Shown: in pieces, positions 58,682-64,000 of the stretch
Layout: each line of letters begins with the position of its first letter
How positions within the stretch are numbered: position 1 is the first letter of the stretch
Origin: Leptobrachium leishanense
Taxonomy: Eukaryota > Chordata > Amphibia > Anura > Megophryidae
Length of the DNA stretch: 64,000 nt
Reading direction: 5' to 3'
Assembly: GCA_009667805.1 (NCBI GenBank)
Contig: CM019067.1
Span: forward strand, 247,353,721 to 247,417,720
Translations under genes and position numbers: made by a program
Notes under the pieces: generated by a model
Database searches by the model: none
What the model was told of the DNA's origin: nothing
What the model saw: only the letters and a program-made list of their open reading frames with translations

Positions 58682-61387
58682 ACACATAGCAATATTGCAA
58701 CCCCCCCCCCCCAGTTACAGTATGTAGGGACCAAAATATTAACAAGCAAAGTAAGAGAAAATCATTAATGATAATGCGTTAAAATGAAAAAGAGAAAGAA
58801 ACGAGGGACAAAGATCAAGTGAGCATTAATTAGAGAAAGATGTTGATAACATAGTGGAATACATTTACAGGGTTATCTAGAAAGTGCCAGCGTTAGAAAG
58901 TGTAAGTTTTCTCCGATGTTGCAAACACCAGCAAAATATTGCTATTTTTGAATCGGCGACAAACACAGGTGCTTCTCTAAAAGACCATTCACACAGCGCA
59001 GGATACACTTCACAATGATGTTGAAACAAAGGCAATATTTTCAGGTGTTTACAACATCAGCAAACCCTGGCAATATCTGAACAAACCCCATGTTCTGAAA
59101 AGTAATTTTTTTCATATACTTGGAGCATCCAAATAAATGTATCTGACTCTATATTGAAGGTTTTAGCTTTTCATAATAGAAAGGTAAAAAGAAATAAAGG
59201 TCACCAATAGAAATTGCAAACATTTTTAATTTAAAATAAATAATTCATAATAATCCAGCTTTGCTATTGTTACAGTGAGGGCTGGAAATTTACTCTTTGG
59301 GTTCTGGGGAGGATGACAGGGCACAGAGTGAGCTTGGGGTGTCAGGGGACATACTGAACTTGAGAGAAGGACAGAGCATACAGTGGAGGAAGAGAAGTGA
59401 CAAAGGACACATTTCAACCGGAGTATGGTTTTGGGGGTTACTAGGTGCTAGGGAAGGTGACAAGGAGAGTTACGGAGCCTGACAGAGTATAAATTGGGGG
59501 CTGGGAAAAGGGCAGTGAACACAATGGGGGCTGAAAAGAGAGGCAGAGGACACAGTGAGAGCAGGGGAGGGTTTCTGGTTAAACAATGTAGATGGGAAGT
59601 GAATAACAGGAAATGGTTTGGGCTGGAAAATGACTGTTGACTCTAAGGATGAGGAAAGTGGAAGAGTAGACAGTGGTGACTTGAAAGGTGACAGAGGAGG
59701 CAGAGCGCACAAGGCGGCGATTAGCATTGGATACTGGGGAAATCCATTGTTCTTTGCAGAGGTTGGAGATCTACTAGACTGGACCCTTGAGTGTCTTTAG
59801 GGACACTTCCTTTTCCTCCAAGACCTCGGAAATGTTCCAGGTCTTTATTCCTGTCTAATCTGTGGTTTGTTCTTTCTCTCATCACTGCTGGAATCCCCGA
59901 TTTCCAGGTGTGCCCCCTACTCGGCAGCTTTTTTAACATATCTTCTTATTTTAACCTTATGTTATTCTTCTAGTATATTTCCATTGCAGAAGTTCTACTA
60001 AAACTTTATTAACAAAAAAATTAGATCTGGAGCTGGTCAATAAGCCAATAATATCTATGGGGCAGATTCCATTGGCTCAGGCAGCAGTTCGTACACTCAT
60101 CACATCCACTAACACCGACATGTGTATGGTTTATGCATTTTGCAGGATGTTATTTCTTCTTGCTAAACCCATCCATGTAACAAAGACAAAAAAAAAAAAA
60201 CTCCACAATTGTGCATATTTCGACTCACAACTAATGACAAAAGATCTTTCCTGTAAATGCATGTGCTACATCATGCTAACAGGACCGACGCGCCCATTAA
60301 GCGACCCAGGGCACCATTTACAACAAGGTGGCACTCCAGCACCCTATTGAGGCCTGCACTACACTTCCTTCATGTACGCAGCGCCAGCCGTCCAACTGCA
60401 GCAGCAAAGCTAGAGGTCACTTTCTTTGAGAGCTTTATTGATATGGAGCTCTGTGATTCAGTAATGTGTGGCTTGTATAAACATGAGTTTTATAGCTGTG
60501 GATCTCTGCGTTGCACGCATACACATCGTGCATTACAGTGAGTATTATTGCTGCGGAGCTCTGAGATATGAATTTGTTTTTGTGAGGGGGGGGGGCGCAT
60601 TTCATCCCTGCATCTGCTCACTAAATGAAACTGTTCTGTGGCACTGGCAGATACATTTATGTACCAGGCTCACCTGGGGCAAGAAACCTATAACGGGAGG
60701 AAGGGTGGGATGGCCGGGGGATTTATTTTTTGTGTGTGTTAAATGGAAAGCCAAAATATGTTTTTGCCTAGGGTGTTAAAATTGCACCGGCCCTGCATGT
60801 TGTTAACTTGGAAACTTGTTAAATGGAAACGGACAGATAGGCATTGCTCCGAATAGCACGCAATGTTCATGGGAATATTTACAACAATGAACATGATAGC
60901 ATTAATGTATTGTTATGACTGGTAACGAGATCTGAAAGGGTCTTGATATCTGAAACCATTGTATTACAATTTCTACAGTGGAACAAAAGGAAATTATAGA
61001 ATGAAGGTGCACATAAAAAGATGACCATTCCACTGTCCAATCATCGCACATCGTTCTATTTGGAAATATTACTAGAAAAGACCCTACGGTATAAAGAATC
61101 TTAGACGTTTCCACAAATAGCTTTAAGAGCACACAAAGAAATTACAAAATCCTTGCAATTACCCTAATTTTGTCTTAAATACTTGAACTGGCAGTGAATT
61201 CACTGCTTCCCCTTAAAGGAAGTCACACAGACTGATCATAGCTTTGGATAAAAGAGAAAGTCTTGTTGGTAAAATTAATGTCCTACAATACCTCTTTCTA
61301 CGGAGTCCTCTGGTTTGTGCATGAAAATCACACACAAAGGACTAGATTGTTCATAATCATTACCAAAGTTGTAATATCTACCTTTTA
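58682..61387. other. intron, no gene seen
   Basis: Intronic DNA with C10 at 58700-58710, A12 near 60189 and G9 near 60587. A single CAGGGTTATC end at 58869 may mark another hairpin-type element. No exon recognised. Confidence 0.45.
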
Positions 61388-61830
61388 GGCTAGGGTCAGA
61401 CGAGCGTGATTTCTATGGACTGTACGTCCGTGCACACGGACGTACGTCAGTACGGAAGACACAGTAGTGGCCACACAGTCCGTTTATTCACTGACGTATA
61501 TTTTGACGGATGTAGGAGGGAAAATAAATTAAAAAGCAAAACCATTTTGTCCGTGAAAAATGCTGGACGTATAAATGCAGTCCGTCTGACCACGTTCCAT
61601 CATTCACACACAAAGCTATGCGGACGTTGCGGACGCAGCGCACGTTGTGCGGCCGTTCTAGTGGTTGTACGTTCTTGCCTGCCTTGCGTCCGTTTGCCGC
61701 GGCCGTGGTGCGTCCGCAGTTCAGTGCGGACGTACTTTGTGTAACAGGCTCCAATGGGCTGTCATGCTATCACGGACGTACTTTTAGGCGCAATCACGGA
61801 CGTGAACACTACGCTCGTCTGACCCCAGCC
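61388..61830. mobile_element. PIF/Harbinger-like MITE, copy 5
   Basis: 443 bp from GGCTAGGGTCAGACGAGCG to cgctcgtctgaccccagcc, flanked by TTA at 61385-61387 and 61831-61833. The ends are perfectly inverted over 19 bases. CpG-rich, highly similar to copy 3. Confidence 0.85.
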
Positions 61831-61924
61831 TTATTGTTAAGGAATTTTAAATTTTACAAAATGTGCTAGTACAACGTACTTTAAAGTAGAGAAAAATTAT
61901 GGATCTAAGAACAAACAAATAAAT

Positions 61925-61967
61925 TATAATTTATTTATTTATAAAGTATTTTACCAGGAAGGATACA
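61925..61967 (-). repeat. LINE/SINE tail fragment
   Basis: Minus-strand copy of the shared tail (aaagtattttaccaggaagg and atacatt), cut off before the gagatttctc part and bordered by ttataaataaata on both sides. Confidence 0.7.
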
Positions 61968-62626
61968 TTATAAATAAATAAATTCCAATCGATACGAATT
62001 TCTGCATTAAAGTAATGCCATGTTGGGCGACCATTTGCTAGAAATTCAATACCATGTGGAAATAAATAAACTTTCCCTAGGCTAGATATTCTTCTTTAGA
62101 ACATGAGGGGAAATAAATTATATATAGATGTACAACCTGTACGTAGCCATCCACTCATTATTTCAATAGGAGTCACACGTTGAAATCTAAGGACCACAAT
62201 GTATGTGGAGCATACACTTCTGCCACTGGGCCATTTTTCATTCCATATTCCACAACATGAATTTTCCAAGACATGAGTTAGCATACCCGTTTTCATTGGA
62301 AAGTACCATTATCTCTCCCATTCATAATGAAATGGCATCAACTTGACACTGTACAGATATTGTACACGCCAAGGAAATAATATACTATAGAAGCATTGCT
62401 CTCAATGTCAAACCACAGGAGATCAAAATATGATTATAAAAGACATTTGAGGGCCTATTGCAAGGTTGACACAAAAAGAGATGCTAGAAGAAAAAAAAAA
62501 AATCTGCACCTGCAGATTTTTCTTACAGTCTTCCTTTTTGTGTGCTTATTCCAAGGTAGGTGCTTAATTATCACCTAGCCCCGGAAGGAATGTAGCACAA
62601 GCAGATACTCGTAGTGGCACAGATAA

Positions 62627-63083
62627 GGCCGGCGTCAGACGAACGCAGTGATCACGTCCGTGTCGCGCACAGGTTAATGTCTGTCATAGCATAGAATCAT
62701 GTTCAATAGAGACCCACACACGAAGTACATGTGCACCGAACAGCGCACGCACATCGCACATGGCAAACGGACGCAATTTAGGCAAGAACGTAAAACCGCT
62801 AGACGGATGAGCAGAGTGCGCCACGTCCGCATAGCGTTCTGTGTGTGTGATCACACGAAGTCAGACGGAGAGCATTTGCGACGTCCAGGACCTTGACGCA
62901 CAAAATGGCTTTTCATATCATTTTCCGATTTTTATCATTTTTCATATTAAACCTTTTTATTTCTACGTCCGTCAAAAAAAAAAAAACGGACTGCGTGGGG
63001 TCTACAGTATGTTCCGTCAGTACGCCTGTCCGTTATGCACGCACGAAGAGTGCGCTCAGACTGCGTTCATCTGACATTAGCCT
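62627..63083. mobile_element. PIF/Harbinger-like MITE, copy 6
   Basis: 457 bp from GGCCGGCGTCAGACGAACGC to gcgttcatctgacattagcct, flanked by TAA (62624-62626 and 63084-63086). More diverged ends than the other copies; interior in the opposite orientation to copies 3 and 5 (gcacgaagagtgcgctcag near 63040). CpG-rich. Confidence 0.75.
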
Positions 63084-63270
63084 TAAAGTATCAGCTCCTG
63101 GAGTCTATAGGACTCCATAGAGCATTGCATGTCCCAGCTGTAGACTAGCTCTCGCAGCACCTTAAAGAGAGAGACTAGGAACCATTTGTTCCCAGTCTCG
63201 CTTTGTTCCCGGCGAGAGGAAGCGGTGGATCTTGCTAAAGCAAAATCACTTAACACCAGCTTTTATGAGA
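63084..63270. repeat. family R fragment
   Basis: Words agtctataggactccat, cccagtctcgctttgttccc, gaagcggtggatc and aacaccagctttta align with 42550-42790, so this is another partial copy of the dispersed repeat. Confidence 0.5.
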
Positions 63271-64000
63271 CGATATCTCACAGTTAAATACAGTCTCCTG
63301 GGTGGAAGAGCAACATGCCTTGAAAAATTCTGCACTTCAATGTGGAGGTGAAAATTAACGCCTCATATACAAAGTATTGGAGATGTTAATTCACAGCAAT
63401 CAAGTGCAAGGAAGTGCAACACTTGGCCGCAAGCCCAGGTTGCGCAAAGAGTGGAATACGGATTCTAGGCAATGAAATCACTTTCATACATTATGTATAA
63501 TGCCTCGAAGTTACCTTCTCATCAAATTTGGAGGCCCCTATTACACGCTTCGCGCAAATGCGCTCGCGCAGCGCAATTTTTTTGCGCACGCAAAAAAACT
63601 TTAGCACGCAAATTAACACAGTAGTACGCTCCGAGCGCAGTTTTTCAGCCTTCAACTTTTTACGTGCAGAAATCCGACGCGCAAAGCCGGGCGCAAATGA
63701 CCGTTGCATGCAGGAATTGGTGGGCAGATTGTTTTTTCACGGGATTCAGCCAATCAGAATTAAGAACCATCATTTTCTAAAGTTAGGTTGTTGCGCCTGT
63801 CAAAGTCAATCTGCGTATATGTGCTGCAGCAAAAAAAATTTTTGACAAGTTATTAATTTTTTATGTCTGTATGTGTAGAATGTGTAACTGTACTGTGCTG
63901 TATTTTTTTTTATTGCTGAGTTATTTCGTTTCGGCCACAACTATCATATTTGCAGTTAACACCAAGTTTTCAAAGACGTTACGAAAATTCGTGCAAACGT
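63271..64000. other. intron with a CpG/GCGC-rich patch
   Basis: 63535-63690 is unusually rich in gcgc and cgca words (cgcttcgcgcaaatgcgctc) inside AT-rich DNA, possibly one end of a MITE reaching past the window. The rest is featureless intron. Confidence 0.4.

Noticed and set aside
1..64000. A novel operon-like or defence-type system
   Set aside because: The window is a vertebrate intron landscape; all recognisable coding regions are elmo1 exons or transposon genes.

Overview
The window is vertebrate nuclear DNA, most likely from a frog. It is the 5' part of one host gene with very large introns, heavily filled by transposable elements. The host gene is elmo1 on the minus strand. Four of its exons can be read directly: 34399-34550 (end of the 5' leader plus start codon), 32533-32573, 24260-24332 and 2880-2930. 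Each has consensus splice sites, and together they encode the first 81 residues of the ELMO1 N-terminal RhoG-binding, ubiquitin-like domain. The introns between them are about 1.8, 8.2 and 21.3 kb. Upstream leader exons lie above 34.55 kb, and one candidate is at 58107-58203. The next coding exon is off the low-coordinate end. No second host gene was recognised. The frog assignment rests on the mix of element types (L1/Tx1-like, Tc1, several hAT and TTAA families, L2/CR1 tails) and is an inference.

Layout. 1-2.9 kb: a hAT-like element and exon 4 of the set. 4.07-12.98 kb: a nest of transposons. A 126-bp hairpin MITE is split by a hAT element. The hAT carries a minisatellite, which is split by a Tc1 transposon, which is split by a full-length L1 retrotransposon. 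A PIF/Harbinger-like MITE sits in the other arm. Almost every level can be checked by its target-site duplication. 15-19.4 kb: two members of a hAT-like family with TAGGGATGAGC ends. 21-27 kb: small MITEs, a possible solo LTR, exon 3 and an L2-type LINE tail. 29.4-33.6 kb: a third TAGGGATGAGC element, exon 2 and a TTAA element. 34.4-34.55 kb: the start-codon exon. 36.4-37.4 kb: a 1-kb foldback palindrome. 38-43.5 kb: MITEs, a LINE C-terminal fragment and tRNA-type SINEs sharing its tail. 45-48.7 kb: a 198-bp duplication and another foldback-type element. 50.3-53.4 kb: a fourth TAGGGATGAGC element split by a TTAA element that carries the same minisatellite family seen at 4-12 kb. 58-63 kb: a candidate exon, a CR1-type tail and two more CpG-rich MITEs.

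Mobile genes. The L1 has an open ORF1 and an ORF2 interrupted by three frameshifts and one stop codon. The Tc1 transposase has one frameshift and has lost its second catalytic aspartate. No element in the window therefore encodes an intact set of mobility proteins as written. I did not find a new gene system. The strongest unusual observations are the four-deep nest, the LINE/SINE tail pairing, the empty-site-proven TTAA insertion, the 1-kb foldback and the shared minisatellite.
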